Shown: piece by piece, positions 27,040-36,416 of the stretch | Layout of the letters: each line of letters starts with the position of its first letter | Numbering within the stretch: position 1 is the stretch's first letter | Made by a program: the position numbers and the translations under genes | The notes under the pieces: model-generated | The model's database searches: none | What the model saw: only the letters and a program-made list of their open reading frames with translations | What the model was told of the DNA's origin: nothing | Source of the DNA: Ardenticatenaceae bacterium | GTDB lineage: Bacteria > Chloroflexota > Anaerolineae > Promineifilales > Promineifilaceae | Length of the DNA stretch: 64,000 nucleotides | Assembly: GCA_020634395.1 (NCBI GenBank) | Contig: JACKBU010000014.1 | Location: forward strand, 1-64,000 | Direction of reading: 5' to 3'

Positions 27040-27939
27040 ATGAAAAAAGTAAAACTGTTACTGACGCTGCTGCTCATTGGCCTGCTGGCCGTCTTTGCGG
27101 CGTGCAGCGCGGATGATAATTCGCCAAACAACCCCGATAACCCAAACACGATGGACCAGACAACAACCACAGCGCTGCCCCCAACCGAATCGGTCCCGGC
27201 TGCCGACACCGCCTCGCCGGCTGACGTCGGCGCGAGTGGGGAAGGCGGCGACATGAACGCCTGGCTGCAACAGGTGAACAACGACCAGACCGCCACGATG
27301 AGCCAGGGCGAAGCACTGGACTGGGGACTGGGGTACCTGGTTTACTATGGAGATATTTCGGAAGTCGGCCTGGATAATCTAATCTACAATGCGCTTGAGG
27401 TGCAGAAGCGCCTGGACACCGGCGCAGTAACCGCTGATAACATGAGCTTGCAGGCACAAAATCTGTTAGACCTGACCGATGGCATCGAATACGATCCCTC
27501 GGTGGAACTGACGCAGCAGGTGGCGCAAACGCCCGATGTCAGACAGACGATCCTGAACCGCATTAGCCAGGATCAGAGTGGTCTTTCGCCGCAGGAAGCG
27601 CTGGATGCCAATGAAGTAAGTGGGATTGTGGCCCTGAATTCCGCCGATACGGTCGGCCGCAAGTATCTGGTCTACACGCAGGATTCCCCCGACGACGACT
27701 TTTCATTCCTGGGCACAGTGATCGCTGCTGATGCGGCGCCGCAAACAGGCGGAGAACCGTACAGCTATCAGAATTGGCAAGAACTGCCGCTTTTAGGCGA
27801 TGCCACCGGGCCTTTTTGGAATGATCTTCCCACAGGCGTTTCGGACGATCCGGCCAACACGGATGAAGGTCGGCCTGGCGTCCTGCTCGTCAGCCAGACA
27901 GCCTTTGAGGACATCAACCAGGGTAACATGGGGCAGTAA
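27040..27939 (+). CDS. Lipoprotein of unknown function
   Basis: A 299-residue lipoprotein: signal KKVKLLLTLLLIGLLAVFAAC with the lipobox LAVFAAC. After a Asn/Thr/Pro-rich linker (about 25-65) there is a globular region with helices (MNAWLQQVNNDQTATMSQGE, LDNLIYNALEVQKRL) and a C-terminal part rich in Gly/Pro/Asn. No family is recognised. The ATG follows AAAGGAGTATTCAT. A strong terminator is at 27963-28009. An ACGGCCGT copy lies just before the Shine-Dalgarno. Confidence 0.75.
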   Translation: MKKVKLLLTLLLIGLLAVFAACSADDNSPNNPDNPNTMDQTTTTALPPTESVPAADTASPADVGASGEGGDMNAWLQQVNNDQTATMSQGEALDWGLGYLVYYGDISEVGLDNLIYNALEVQKRLDTGAVTADNMSLQAQNLLDLTDGIEYDPSVELTQQVAQTPDVRQTILNRISQDQSGLSPQEALDANEVSGIVALNSADTVGRKYLVYTQDSPDDDFSFLGTVIAADAAPQTGGEPYSYQNWQELPLLGDATGPFWNDLPTGVSDDPANTDEGRPGVLLVSQTAFEDINQGNMGQ

Positions 27940-27962
27940 GAGTCAGTAACAAGTAAAGAAGA

Positions 27963-28009
27963 AAAGAAGAAGGGGGCAGAACGGCCGTTATCGTTCTGCC
28001 CCCTTCTTT
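27963..28009 (+). terminator. Strong intrinsic terminator of the lipoprotein gene
   Basis: A long stem (AAGAAGGGGGCAGAAC with GTTCTGCCCCCTTCTT) flanks a loop that contains the octamer ACGGCCGT. Oligo-A before and T-rich sequence after the stem would make it work in either direction. Confidence 0.85.
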
Positions 28010-28074
28010 GTTTTCCGATTCAAAGAAAGTTGGACCATACAGCGGGCTTTCACAACCCGCTTGCCGTGCTGCTC

Positions 28075-28650
28075 CTACTGGCCCGCCAGCTGCTCCCGCA
28101 GTTCTTTTTCCTTTTCTGACGATAACGTAGAGGAGATTAAGGTCGGGTCATAAGCGCGCAGTTTTGCCAGCAAGGCATCCCGGTCATTGGCCTTGCCAAG
28201 TACCAAAAGAGCTGAACTGTTGGGCTGCAAACGCTGTTTGATGGCTTCAATGCTCTTATCGCTAATGCCAAAGTCTCTTAACGAGGCTGTAATGCGGCCC
28301 AAGCCCGCGCCAATAGCAATGCCTGCTATCGGCCCGCCGATGAGGATGCCGGCCAACAAACCGATGCCCGCGCCTCGCCTGGTGTACTTGCCCTTGGGCG
28401 CATGCGTTTGCACCACGCGGATGCGATTCTCGTCGGCCACGCCGGCCGGGACAACCGCGCCGCCATCCCCAAACGAAGCGGAAGTGGGCGGCGCTACCAG
28501 GCCATCTTCCCCTTCGGCGCGTTCAAGGATGATGGCATCCTCTACTTCCACCAGACCGTCTTTCTCCATTTGCTCGATCTCTTTATAGACAGTCGAGGCT
28601 GTATCGAATCCCACAAAGGTTAATACAATAAAGTTATTACTGTCAGCCAT
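28075..28650 (-). CDS. DUF1269-type glycine-zipper membrane protein
   Basis: A 191-residue protein. The N-terminal part (residues 1-65) has the ferredoxin-like strand-helix-strand (FIVLTFVGFDTASTVYKEIE, DAIILERAEG); the middle has a Gly-rich hairpin helix (GIGLLAGILIGGPIAGIAIGAG, about 102-123); the end returns to LRDFGISDKSIEAIKQRLQP and SSALLVLGKA, the conserved second half of DUF1269-like proteins. Function unknown in this family. It shares about half of its residues with the next protein (28813-29385). Shine-Dalgarno AAGGAGATTAAGCC. A GACAATTGTC palindrome lies upstream at 28707-28716. Confidence 0.8.
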   Translation of the reverse strand: MADSNNFIVLTFVGFDTASTVYKEIEQMEKDGLVEVEDAIILERAEGEDGLVAPPTSASFGDGGAVVPAGVADENRIRVVQTHAPKGKYTRRGAGIGLLAGILIGGPIAGIAIGAGLGRITASLRDFGISDKSIEAIKQRLQPNSSALLVLGKANDRDALLAKLRAYDPTLISSTLSSEKEKELREQLAGQ

Positions 28651-28812
28651 GGCTTAATCTCCTTGGAACCCATCTGAGTAATTGACCCGAAAAAACACAT
28701 TTCATTGACAATTGTCTTAACGAAAACGCCTGACTCATCGCCTTACATCTTGGATGCAGATAGGTTAACACAATGTCACAGAATGTCGATCCTTTTCCCG
28801 TTGACCCGGCCG

Positions 28813-29385
28813 TTACTCTGCTAACCGCGCCCGTAATTCAGCTTCAACCTCAGGGGTCAGGCTGGAAGAAACAACCTGCGGACTATAGGGACGAAGCTGC
28901 GCCAAAAACGCCTCCTGATCAGCCGTGTGGCCCAGCACCAGCAGGCCAGAGCTGTCTGGCTGCAGACGCCGCCGGATGGCCGTAATGTTTTCGTCGCTGA
29001 TGCCAAAATCTTTTAATCGGGCCGAAACTGCCCCAATGCTGGCCCCTACTGCCAGCCCTAGCACCGGTCCACCCAGCAGCACGCCGGCCAGCAGCCCCAG
29101 GCCGCCTCCGCGCCGGGTATATTTGCCCTTTTTGCCATGCGTTTGCTTTACGCGGATCGAGTCCTCGATGGAGTGGGGCGCTTTGGCTGCCGTGCCGGCC
29201 TTGTCGGGAAAGGCCTGGGCTGGCGAAAGACTTTCCGGCGCGTCCGCGTCATCTCGCTCAAGGATGATGGCGTCTTGTATGGCAAGCAGCTGATCTTTTT
29301 CCATTTTTTCGAGTTGTTCGTAAACGGTCGCGGCCGTTCCCACTCCCTCAAACGTCAGGATAAGCAGCGTATTGTTCTCAGACAT
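28813..29385 (-). CDS. DUF1269-type glycine-zipper membrane protein
   Basis: A 190-residue paralogue of the protein at 28075-28650 with the same parts: LLILTFEGVGTAATVYEQLE, DAIILERDD, THGKKGKYTRRGGG, the Gly-rich membrane hairpin GLLAGVLLGGPVLGLAVGAS, then LKDFGISDENITAIRRRLQP. The start MSENNT at 29385 follows AAAAGGTGTGACA. A regulatory motif with a TACATT hexamer, 195 bases upstream, points towards this gene. It is transcribed away from the sulfatase operon across the shared region 29386-29831. Confidence 0.82.
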   Translation of the reverse strand: MSENNTLLILTFEGVGTAATVYEQLEKMEKDQLLAIQDAIILERDDADAPESLSPAQAFPDKAGTAAKAPHSIEDSIRVKQTHGKKGKYTRRGGGLGLLAGVLLGGPVLGLAVGASIGAVSARLKDFGISDENITAIRRRLQPDSSGLLVLGHTADQEAFLAQLRPYSPQVVSSSLTPEVEAELRARLAE

Positions 29386-29579
29386 TGTCACACCTTTTCT
29401 ATGTAGTTGGCCGCTGGACTGTTTTCCGGACGTGTCGGACAGCCAACAAAACGGCCGTTTCTGGGACCAGCGCCCAGGGTTACGATATTCGGCCACGGCA
29501 AATACATCAGTTGGAAAACCCGATTGCTGTCTCCATTATACTTCTTTGGCCGCACTATTCCCTAGAAACTTGTCAAAAC

Positions 29580-29626
29580 AATGTAAGCCAGCGGTAGAAG
29601 GACGTGTAGTACCAAAAAGGTGCACG
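29580..29626 (-). promoter_or_regulatory. Island motif site, leftward copy (controls 28813-29385)
   Basis: On the minus strand the 15-mer CGTGCACCTTTTTGG (29612-29626) is followed after 26 bases by TACATT (29580-29585), a -10-like hexamer. It is the inverted partner of 29700-29747 in the same divergent region. Confidence 0.6.
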
Positions 29627-29699
29627 AATGGGGGATTTCTCCATCGTTCATCTTCCTTGTAAGTTCTCTTCACACTCCTGAGAAATGGGTTACAACTTT

Positions 29700-29747
29700 C
29701 ATACATCCTTTTGGTGCTACGCAGTCCTAACCCCATTATTCTATGAT
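29700..29747 (+). promoter_or_regulatory. Island motif site, rightward copy (controls the sulfatase operon)
   Basis: CATACATCCTTTTGG (29700-29714) is followed after 27 bases by TATGAT (29742-29747), a good -10. The preceding TACAACTTT is shared with the copies at 45033 and 55423. The rest of the 446-base gap 29386-29831 shows nothing else I recognise. Confidence 0.65.
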
Positions 29748-29831
29748 GATAACGGTTTCAGATTATCAAACCATTCAGGCTGCTTTCGCCCTTAACAGCG
29801 AGTATAAGCCAAAATCTAACAGGAGGAATGC

Positions 29832-32204
29832 ATGTCCAACCGGCCAGATAAACATTTACGGGCGCAATTACCCATCCCCGATGTGCCCAAACCAGGATTA
29901 ACCACCTACGATGCCAAAGACCCGGATACCAAATATCCCCCCATCGAACCGCTGCGTCCCCCTGAAGGGGCACCCAACGTTCTAATTATCTTGCTGGACG
30001 ATGTAGGCTTTGGCGCATCCAGTGCCTTCGGCGGTCCGTGTAACACGCCCGCGTTTGAAAGGCTGGCAGCCGGCGGGCTGAAATACAATCGTTTTCATAC
30101 GACTGCCCTGTGCGCCCCCACCCGCCAGGCCTTAATGACCGGCCGCAACCATCATTCGGTCGGTATGGGCAACATCACCGAAACCGCTACGGCCGCACCC
30201 GGTCAAAACTCGCTGCGTCCTAACACAAAAGCCCCCATCGCGCTGACTTTGAAACTGAACGGTTACTCTACCGCCATGTTTGGCAAGTGCCATGAAGTTC
30301 CCGTCTGGGAAAACAATCCGATGGGGCCTTTCGAGCACTGGCCGGCTGGCGGCGGCGGCTTTGAATACTTCTATGGCTTCATCGGCGGCGAAAACAATCA
30401 GTGGGACCCTGCTCTTTTCGAGGGCCTGACCCCCGTCGAGCCGCCAGCCACTCCCGAAGAGGGATACCACCTGACCGAAGATCTGGCCGATCATGCTGTG
30501 AACTGGATTCGGCAGCAAAAAGCCCTGATGCCCGACAAACCATTCTTCGTCTACTTCTCTCCCGGTGCGACCCACGCTCCGCACCACGTGCCCAAGGAGT
30601 GGGCCGACAAGTACAAAGGGCAGTTTGGGCACGGTTGGGACAAACAACGCGAGATCACCTTTGCCCGACAAAAAGAACTGGGTGTCATCTCGCAAGACTG
30701 TGATCTGACTCCCCGTCATGCCGAGATTCCTGCCTGGGATGATATGCCCGAAGAACTGAAGCCGGTGCTGGAACGTGAAATGGAGGTATATGCCGGGTTC
30801 CTGGAGCACACCGATTACCACGTTGGCCGGGTGATTGATGTTCTGGAAGAGCTGGAAATTCTCGATGATACGCTCATCTTCTGCATCATCGGGGACAATG
30901 GCGCGTCCGCAGAGGGTACGCTAAATGGCGCCTTCAACGAAATGGCTAATTTTAACGGCCTGGCTGCTCTAGAAACGCCCGAGTTCATGCTCTCTAAGAT
31001 GGACGAGTTTGGCTCGCCGAGTTCGTATAACCATTATGCTGTGGGTTGGGCCTGGGCCATGGATGCACCGTATCAGTGGACCAAACAAGTCGCTTCTCAT
31101 TGGGGTGGCACCCGCAATGGCACCATCGTGCACTGGCCGAAAGGCATCCAGGAGAAAGGCGGGCTGCGTAATCAGTTCGGCCACGTTATTGACGTTGCCC
31201 CGACTATCCTGGAAGCAGCCGGTTTGCCGGAGCCGGTTTTTGTCAACGGGGTGCAGCAGTCGCCAATGGAAGGCACGAGCATGCTGTACAGCTTCAACGA
31301 GGCTGCCGCGCCTGAACAACATGAAGTGCAATATTTTGAGATGTTTGGCAACCGCGGCATCTATTACAAGGGCTGGAGCGCCGTCACCAAACATCGCACC
31401 CCGTGGCTGATGGTGGGGCAGAAGATGGTGGCTTTTGATGACGATGTGTGGGAGTTGTACGATGGCAGCAAAGACTGGTCACAGGCCCGCGATCTGTCTA
31501 AAGAAATGCCCGATATGCTGCACAAGCTGCAGCGCCTCTGGTTGATCGAGGCTACCAAGTACAACGCTATTCCGCTGGATGACCGGCAAGTCGAGCGCAT
31601 TATTCCAGAGTTGGCGGGCCGTCCTACCCTCATCCACGGTAATTCACAGTTGCTGTTTCCAGGGATGGGACGACTTTCAGAACTCAGTGTGCTCAACCTG
31701 AAGAACAAATCGTTCTCGGTTACAGCCGAGATTGAGGTGGGCAACAAACCGGCCCATGGCGTTATCGCTGCCCAGGGTGGCCGGTTTGGCGGCTGGAGTG
31801 TGTACGCCAAGAACGGCACGCTCAAGTTTTCTTATAACGTGCTGGGCATTCATGAGTTCACTATTGAAGCGACGGAGCCGATTTCCCAGGGTAGACACCA
31901 GGTGCGGATGGAGTTTGCCTACGACGGTGGCGGATTAGGGAAAGGCGGCACTGTCACGTTGTATTATGACGGCCGTCTGGTGGGTAACGGCCGTGTGGAC
32001 ATGACCCAGGCCATGATCTTCTCGGCAGACGAAACTTTGGACATTGGCTATGAAGCCGGCACGCCGGTTGCAACGGATTACACCACCCACGACAGCAAGT
32101 TCACCGGCAAAATTCATTGGGTACAGCTTGACGCGGGTCAAGACGATCACGATCACTTTATTGATCCTGAAGAGCGCCTGCGTATTGCCATGGCGCGCCA
32201 GTAA
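29832..32204 (+). CDS. Arylsulfatase, cytoplasmic type with Cys formylglycine site
   Basis: A 790-residue sulfatase of the alkaline phosphatase superfamily. The calcium-binding Asp pair is in LIILLDDVGFG; the modified residue lies in ALCAPTRQALMTGRNHH, matching C-x-P-x-R; metal site IGDNGAS is downstream. It has no signal peptide (MSNRPDKHLRAQLP), so it should act in the cytoplasm on imported sulfate esters, after Cys is oxidised to formylglycine. The maturase at 52882-54234 is the obvious partner. The GKW.H motif is altered (FGKCHEVP), which may change activity. Shine-Dalgarno AGGAGGAATGC. First gene of an operon with 32215-35121 (10-base gap). Confidence 0.93.
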   Translation: MSNRPDKHLRAQLPIPDVPKPGLTTYDAKDPDTKYPPIEPLRPPEGAPNVLIILLDDVGFGASSAFGGPCNTPAFERLAAGGLKYNRFHTTALCAPTRQALMTGRNHHSVGMGNITETATAAPGQNSLRPNTKAPIALTLKLNGYSTAMFGKCHEVPVWENNPMGPFEHWPAGGGGFEYFYGFIGGENNQWDPALFEGLTPVEPPATPEEGYHLTEDLADHAVNWIRQQKALMPDKPFFVYFSPGATHAPHHVPKEWADKYKGQFGHGWDKQREITFARQKELGVISQDCDLTPRHAEIPAWDDMPEELKPVLEREMEVYAGFLEHTDYHVGRVIDVLEELEILDDTLIFCIIGDNGASAEGTLNGAFNEMANFNGLAALETPEFMLSKMDEFGSPSSYNHYAVGWAWAMDAPYQWTKQVASHWGGTRNGTIVHWPKGIQEKGGLRNQFGHVIDVAPTILEAAGLPEPVFVNGVQQSPMEGTSMLYSFNEAAAPEQHEVQYFEMFGNRGIYYKGWSAVTKHRTPWLMVGQKMVAFDDDVWELYDGSKDWSQARDLSKEMPDMLHKLQRLWLIEATKYNAIPLDDRQVERIIPELAGRPTLIHGNSQLLFPGMGRLSELSVLNLKNKSFSVTAEIEVGNKPAHGVIAAQGGRFGGWSVYAKNGTLKFSYNVLGIHEFTIEATEPISQGRHQVRMEFAYDGGGLGKGGTVTLYYDGRLVGNGRVDMTQAMIFSADETLDIGYEAGTPVATDYTTHDSKFTGKIHWVQLDAGQDDHDHFIDPEERLRIAMARQ

Positions 32205-32214
32205 GGAGACCGAA

Positions 32215-35121
32215 ATGAGCAAAGAAAAGAATATTATCATCATAGCGGCTTATCAGGCGGTTGAACCAGCTGTGCAAAATTTTGAGGCACTGGTCCAACT
32301 CGTCAAAAAGAAGTCGGTAAAGGCTGATGGCATGATCCTGGTGCAAAAGGACCAGGACGGCCACATAACTGTGAGCGAAACAGGGGACCATCTAGGCCGT
32401 AAGGGCGTAGAGTGGGGCGGAGGCGTTGGCCTGCTCGTGGGTCTCGCCGCACCCCCGCTGCTTACTTCGGTGGCCGTAGGGGCCGCCGCCGGCGCCGTGG
32501 TGGGCAAGTTCGCCAAGCACAAGATCGTCGATAACCTGGAAGGTGGGCTGGGTGAAAATCTCAAGCCGGGGCAGGCCGCCATTTTGGCCATCGTCGCGGA
32601 AGGGGATCGCCTCGCGGCTGAACAGGCATTGGTTGACTCACCGGCCAAATCAGTGGCCGTGATGGATGAGGGCGGCGCTAAAGGTCTCAAGGCGGCTCTG
32701 AATGAGGCGCGGGGTAAATTCAGTCCGGATCGCACCGTGCTGCCCATCCCTGACCGTAAGTTTGGCGGCGCGATTGCCCGTACGATGGAAGATGCAGTGC
32801 CCGATTACAGCTTTATCCCTGGCCCGCAGCCACCGGAAGGCGCACCCAATGTGCTGCTCGTTTTGATTGACGATGCTGGTTTTGGCGGTCCGGAAGCGTT
32901 TGGCGGTGAGATTCATACACCAGCGTTGTCGCGGCTGCAAGAGATGGGACTGACGTACAATGCGTTTCACGTAACGGCCGTTTGCTCCCCCACTCGTGCT
33001 GCCATGCTAACCGGCCGCAACCATCACCGCGTGGGCATGGGCGGCATCGCTGAATTCCCCGGCCCCTTCCCCGGTTACACCGGCACGCGGCCACGCACCT
33101 GCACCGCGCTGCCCCGTATTTTGAAAGAAAACGGCTACGTTACCGGCGGATTCGGTAAGTGGCACATGACCCCCGGTCACGAAATGGGACCGGCCGGGCC
33201 ATTTGAGCATTGGCCGCAAGCCTGGGGCTTTGACCATTGGTGGGGCTTCCTCACCGGTGCGGCTGGCCAGTATGATCCGATCATCACGCAGGACAACTCC
33301 GTTCTCGGTGTGCCTGAAGGCAAAGACGGCGAGTTATACTACTTTCCCGATGACATTACCGATAAAAGCATCGAGTGGCTGCACAGCGTTCGTGCCCATA
33401 ACGCCCACAAGCCCTGGTTCCTTTATTACTCCACCGGAGCGACCCACGCCCCGCATCATGTGGGTAAAGAGTGGGCGGACAAATACAAAGGTCAATTCGA
33501 TGATGGCTGGGATGCCTACCGCGAAAGAACCCTGGAACGCCAGAAGAAACTGGGCATTGTGCCAGCAGACACCGAACTGGCCCCTCGTCCCGATCCCTAT
33601 CCCGCCTGGGACACCCTCACCGATGCGGAAAAGAAACTATACGCCCGCCAGATGGAAGTCTTCGCTGGCTTCTCAGAGAATGCCGACTGGAATATAAACC
33701 GGCTGATTGACGAAGTTGAAGCGATGGGTGAGTTAGAAAACACCCTCATCGTCTACATCTGGGGTGACAATGGCTCCAGCATGGAAGGCACCACCACCGG
33801 CTCCTTCAACGAAACCACCTTTTTCAACGGCATTGTCCTCAATGCCGAAGAGCAGTTGGCGTTGATCGAGAAATGGGGCGGCATTGAAGAACTTGGCGGT
33901 GAGTACACCGCCCCGCATTTTGCGGCGGCCTGGGCCCATGCCAACAACACCCCCTTCCAATGGGGCAAGCAGATGGCCAGCCATCTGGGTGGTACGCGCG
34001 ATCCGATGGTCATTGCCTGGCCAAACCACATCAAACCCGACAGCAAAATCCGCAGCCAGTTTACGCACTGCATTGACGTGGCGCCCACCATTCTGGAAGC
34101 CATCGGCATTCCCGAACCAAAGATGGTTGACGGCATCGAGCAAGAACCGATGGATGGCACCAGCTTTGCCTACACCTTTGAAGATGCAGAGGCAGAAGAA
34201 CGTCATACGGTGCAATACTTTGAGATGTACGGCAGCCGCGCCATCTACAAGGATGGCTGGTGGGCCTGTGCCCGGCTGGATAAGCTGCCCTGGGATTTCT
34301 CGCCGACGACGCTGGCGCGTTTCAAACCGGGCAGTGGTTACAATCCGGACGATGATCCCTGGGAACTCTACTACCTGCCCGACGATTTCAGCCAGGCCAA
34401 GAATCTGGCGGACGAGCAGCCGGAGAAACTGGCGGAACTGAAGGAACTGTTCTGGCAGGAGGCAGAGCGTAACCGGGCGCTGCCGTTGTTGGGCGGTCTC
34501 TCCGTGTTCTTTGGCATCTTGCCGCCGATGGACACAACCACGCGCTTCAACTTTGCCGGTGACGTGCAGAATGTGTCTACGACGGTGATTCCGCGCATTT
34601 ACGGCCGTTCCTACGCCATCGAAGCAGAACTGGAAGTGCCGGAAGAAGGGGCTGAAGGTGTCTTGTGTGCCTTCGCCGACTTCATCGGCGGCTTCGCGCT
34701 GTGGGTTGATGAAAATGGCCACCTCGTTCACACCTACCAGTTCCTGGGCATCGACACCTACAAGCAAGTTTCCACCGAGCCAATCCCGACCGGCAATGTC
34801 ACCGTGAAAATGCTGTTTGAGATTGATGAGCCAAAACCAGGGGCCGGCGGCAACGTCACCCTGTGGGCCAACGACAAGCAGATTGGCGAAGGCCGGATGC
34901 CCCATTCCGTGGCCATGTTGTTCACAACCTATGCCGGTATGGACATGGGTCGCGACAATGGCGGCGTTGTAGATCTGGATTATGAGGACAAAGCGCCCTA
35001 CGCCTTTACCGGCAAGTTGAAGAATGTGGTCTTTGACCTGAAACCGGCGCACATGGAAGCGGAGAAAGCGCTGCATGAACATCGCGCCATCCACGAAGTG
35101 GCGGCAGGTGTGGCCGGTTAG
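32215..35121 (+). CDS. DUF1269-type domain fused to arylsulfatase
   Basis: A 968-residue fusion. Residues about 1-165 are a DUF1269-type domain (IIIIAAYQAVEPAVQNFEAL, DGMILVQKDQ, then a Gly-rich membrane hairpin around residues 70-100 of GVGLLVGLAAPPLL and AVGAAAGAVVG, ending GQAAILAIVAEGD). Residues about 205-968 are a sulfatase: LLVLIDDAGFG, VCSPTRAAMLTGRNHH (C-x-P-x-R), GKWHMTPGHE, and GDNGSS. The catalytic set is complete, including KWH, unlike in the preceding gene. The fusion anchors or regulates the enzyme through the domain that occurs alone five more times in this window. ATG 32215 has GGAGACCGAA; a longer frame from 32044 overlaps the upstream gene and is unlikely. Confidence 0.93.
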   Translation: MSKEKNIIIIAAYQAVEPAVQNFEALVQLVKKKSVKADGMILVQKDQDGHITVSETGDHLGRKGVEWGGGVGLLVGLAAPPLLTSVAVGAAAGAVVGKFAKHKIVDNLEGGLGENLKPGQAAILAIVAEGDRLAAEQALVDSPAKSVAVMDEGGAKGLKAALNEARGKFSPDRTVLPIPDRKFGGAIARTMEDAVPDYSFIPGPQPPEGAPNVLLVLIDDAGFGGPEAFGGEIHTPALSRLQEMGLTYNAFHVTAVCSPTRAAMLTGRNHHRVGMGGIAEFPGPFPGYTGTRPRTCTALPRILKENGYVTGGFGKWHMTPGHEMGPAGPFEHWPQAWGFDHWWGFLTGAAGQYDPIITQDNSVLGVPEGKDGELYYFPDDITDKSIEWLHSVRAHNAHKPWFLYYSTGATHAPHHVGKEWADKYKGQFDDGWDAYRERTLERQKKLGIVPADTELAPRPDPYPAWDTLTDAEKKLYARQMEVFAGFSENADWNINRLIDEVEAMGELENTLIVYIWGDNGSSMEGTTTGSFNETTFFNGIVLNAEEQLALIEKWGGIEELGGEYTAPHFAAAWAHANNTPFQWGKQMASHLGGTRDPMVIAWPNHIKPDSKIRSQFTHCIDVAPTILEAIGIPEPKMVDGIEQEPMDGTSFAYTFEDAEAEERHTVQYFEMYGSRAIYKDGWWACARLDKLPWDFSPTTLARFKPGSGYNPDDDPWELYYLPDDFSQAKNLADEQPEKLAELKELFWQEAERNRALPLLGGLSVFFGILPPMDTTTRFNFAGDVQNVSTTVIPRIYGRSYAIEAELEVPEEGAEGVLCAFADFIGGFALWVDENGHLVHTYQFLGIDTYKQVSTEPIPTGNVTVKMLFEIDEPKPGAGGNVTLWANDKQIGEGRMPHSVAMLFTTYAGMDMGRDNGGVVDLDYEDKAPYAFTGKLKNVVFDLKPAHMEAEKALHEHRAIHEVAAGVAG

Positions 35122-35149
35122 GGATTTCGTTAAAAACGTTTATTAAAGG

Positions 35150-35198
35150 CCTGGCAGGTTGACAGGTTGAGGATCACTTTGGCACCCAACCTGCCAGG
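35150..35198 (+). repeat. Inverted repeat between the sulfatase operon and the HdeD-like gene
   Basis: CCTGGCAGGTTG (35150-35161) and CAACCTGCCAGG (35187-35198) form a 12-bp stem with a 25-base loop. No T run follows, so it is not a clear terminator; it may limit readthrough or protect the 3' end. Confidence 0.6.
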
Positions 35199-35228
35199 TC
35201 AGCGATTCTGATAGAAGGAGAAAAAATC

Positions 35229-35801
35229 ATGACAACAGCAGTTTCGGCTTCGAGTTCGCCCACCGCAATGGCCACCAGAGCACGTCCCTGGTGGTTGCTG
35301 CTGATGCAAGGGATCGCCGCCGTCATCATTGGCGCGGTGCTGCTTTGGGCACCAGCCAAGACAAAGGTAGAGACCTGGCAGTTATTGGTGGCTCTGTTGG
35401 GTATTTATTGGGTCATTGCCGGGATTTTTGATCTGGTCCATATGTTCACTGACCATACCGGCTGGGGATGGAAGCTGTTCATGGGCCTCATCAGCATTAT
35501 GGCCGGGGGCTATATTTTAATGTATCCGGTAGCGGCGGCCGTTGGTTTGCCACGCATTTTTGTACTGGTGTTGGGCATTTGGGGCCTGCTCCAGGGGATT
35601 GTGGCGCTGGTCCTGGCCTTCCGCGGCGGCGGTTGGGGTCTTGGCATTCTGGGTGTAGTGGGCATCGTCTTTGGCGGCTTCCTGATTGCGAACTACACGG
35701 CGCCTGGCGCGGGGTTAACCTTCATCTGGGCGGCGGCCATTTGGGGGCTTATCGGCGGCGCCATCATGATTGTTCAGGCGTTCAGGCAGCGTTCAGCCTG
35801 A
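35229..35801 (+). CDS. HdeD-like (DUF308) membrane protein
   Basis: A 190-residue membrane protein with six helices arranged in pairs (LLMQGIAAVIIGAVLLWAP, WQLLVALLGIYWVIAGIFDL, and so on) and the repeat pattern G...L..P typical of HdeD/DUF308. HdeD takes part in acid resistance in enterobacteria; many relatives are stress genes of unknown mechanism. The N-terminus has a short Ser/Ala cytoplasmic tail. Shine-Dalgarno AGAAGGAGAAAAAATC. A second copy is at 41579-42193. A terminator follows at 35813-35860. Confidence 0.88.
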   Translation: MTTAVSASSSPTAMATRARPWWLLLMQGIAAVIIGAVLLWAPAKTKVETWQLLVALLGIYWVIAGIFDLVHMFTDHTGWGWKLFMGLISIMAGGYILMYPVAAAVGLPRIFVLVLGIWGLLQGIVALVLAFRGGGWGLGILGVVGIVFGGFLIANYTAPGAGLTFIWAAAIWGLIGGAIMIVQAFRQRSA

Positions 35802-35812
35802 TCTAAGATTGA

Positions 35813-35860
35813 CCTGTCAGATTGGTCGGCTCCGTCAACGAATCTGACAGGTCTTCTTTA
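35813..35860 (+). terminator. Intrinsic terminator of the HdeD-like gene
   Basis: GACCTGTCAGATT pairs with AATCTGACAGGTC (13 bp) and is followed by TTCTTTATTT. Confidence 0.85.
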
Positions 35861-35978
35861 TTTATGTCAATGTTTCGGATGGATGCGCCAATGGTTGCAG
35901 TTGAACTGCGTAGCCTACGGCGGCAGCGTATGGTAAAGTGAAGGTTACTCTGACACCAAGTCATCAGAGGGTTGGCGT

Positions 35979-36365
35979 ATGGAACCTGTTAAAGAAGCTG
36001 AAATCGTAGGCAAAAACATCCGTACCATTCGTCCTATTCAGAGATTCTTGTTGTTGGATGTGCTGCGTGACAAAGATTCGCGCCTTATTTTCTATTGGGC
36101 ATTAGCCGTGTTGATCATTGGCACATGGATTTACCACTGACTGGAAGGTTGGAGCTATCTGGACTCCTTTTATTTTTGTGTCATTAGTCTGGCGACGATT
36201 GGCTATGGCGACCTGACCCCGACGACACCTGTGGCCAAGCTTTTTACCATCGCTTATGTGGTCAACGGCATTGCCATTCTGTTGGCCTTGTTCGACCGGG
36301 TGCGTGTGGTACGCACCAATTGGTCGGGTGAGCCAATAGTGTTGGAAACACATAATGATTCGTGA
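35979..36365 (+). pseudogene. Two-helix potassium channel interrupted by an in-frame TGA
   Basis: A 128-codon reading frame from ATG 35979 to TGA 36363-36365, broken only by TGA at 36138-36140 (codon 54). Before the stop: cytoplasmic N-terminus, then helix FYWALAVLIIGTWIYH. After it: LEGWSYLDSFYFCVISLATI, selectivity filter TIGYGDLTPTT, and a second helix FTIAYVVNGIAILLALF. In relatives the position after the His is usually an aromatic residue (YHYxEGW, YHWxEGW), so TGA probably replaces TGG or a Tyr codon. The rest of the frame is intact and the reading frame does not shift. Either a recent nonsense mutation, a readthrough codon, or a sequencing error. The channel is not in a Sec context that I can see. 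Confidence 0.8.
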
Positions 36366-36416
36366 TGTCAGAACGGCCGTTACAAAACTGTAAGGCCAGA
36401 GGGAAAAGAGAAAGCG

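Noticed and set aside
33733..35094. Antisense open frame of 453 codons within the sulfatase fusion gene
   Set aside because: No motif or start signal; the sense strand is a clear sulfatase.
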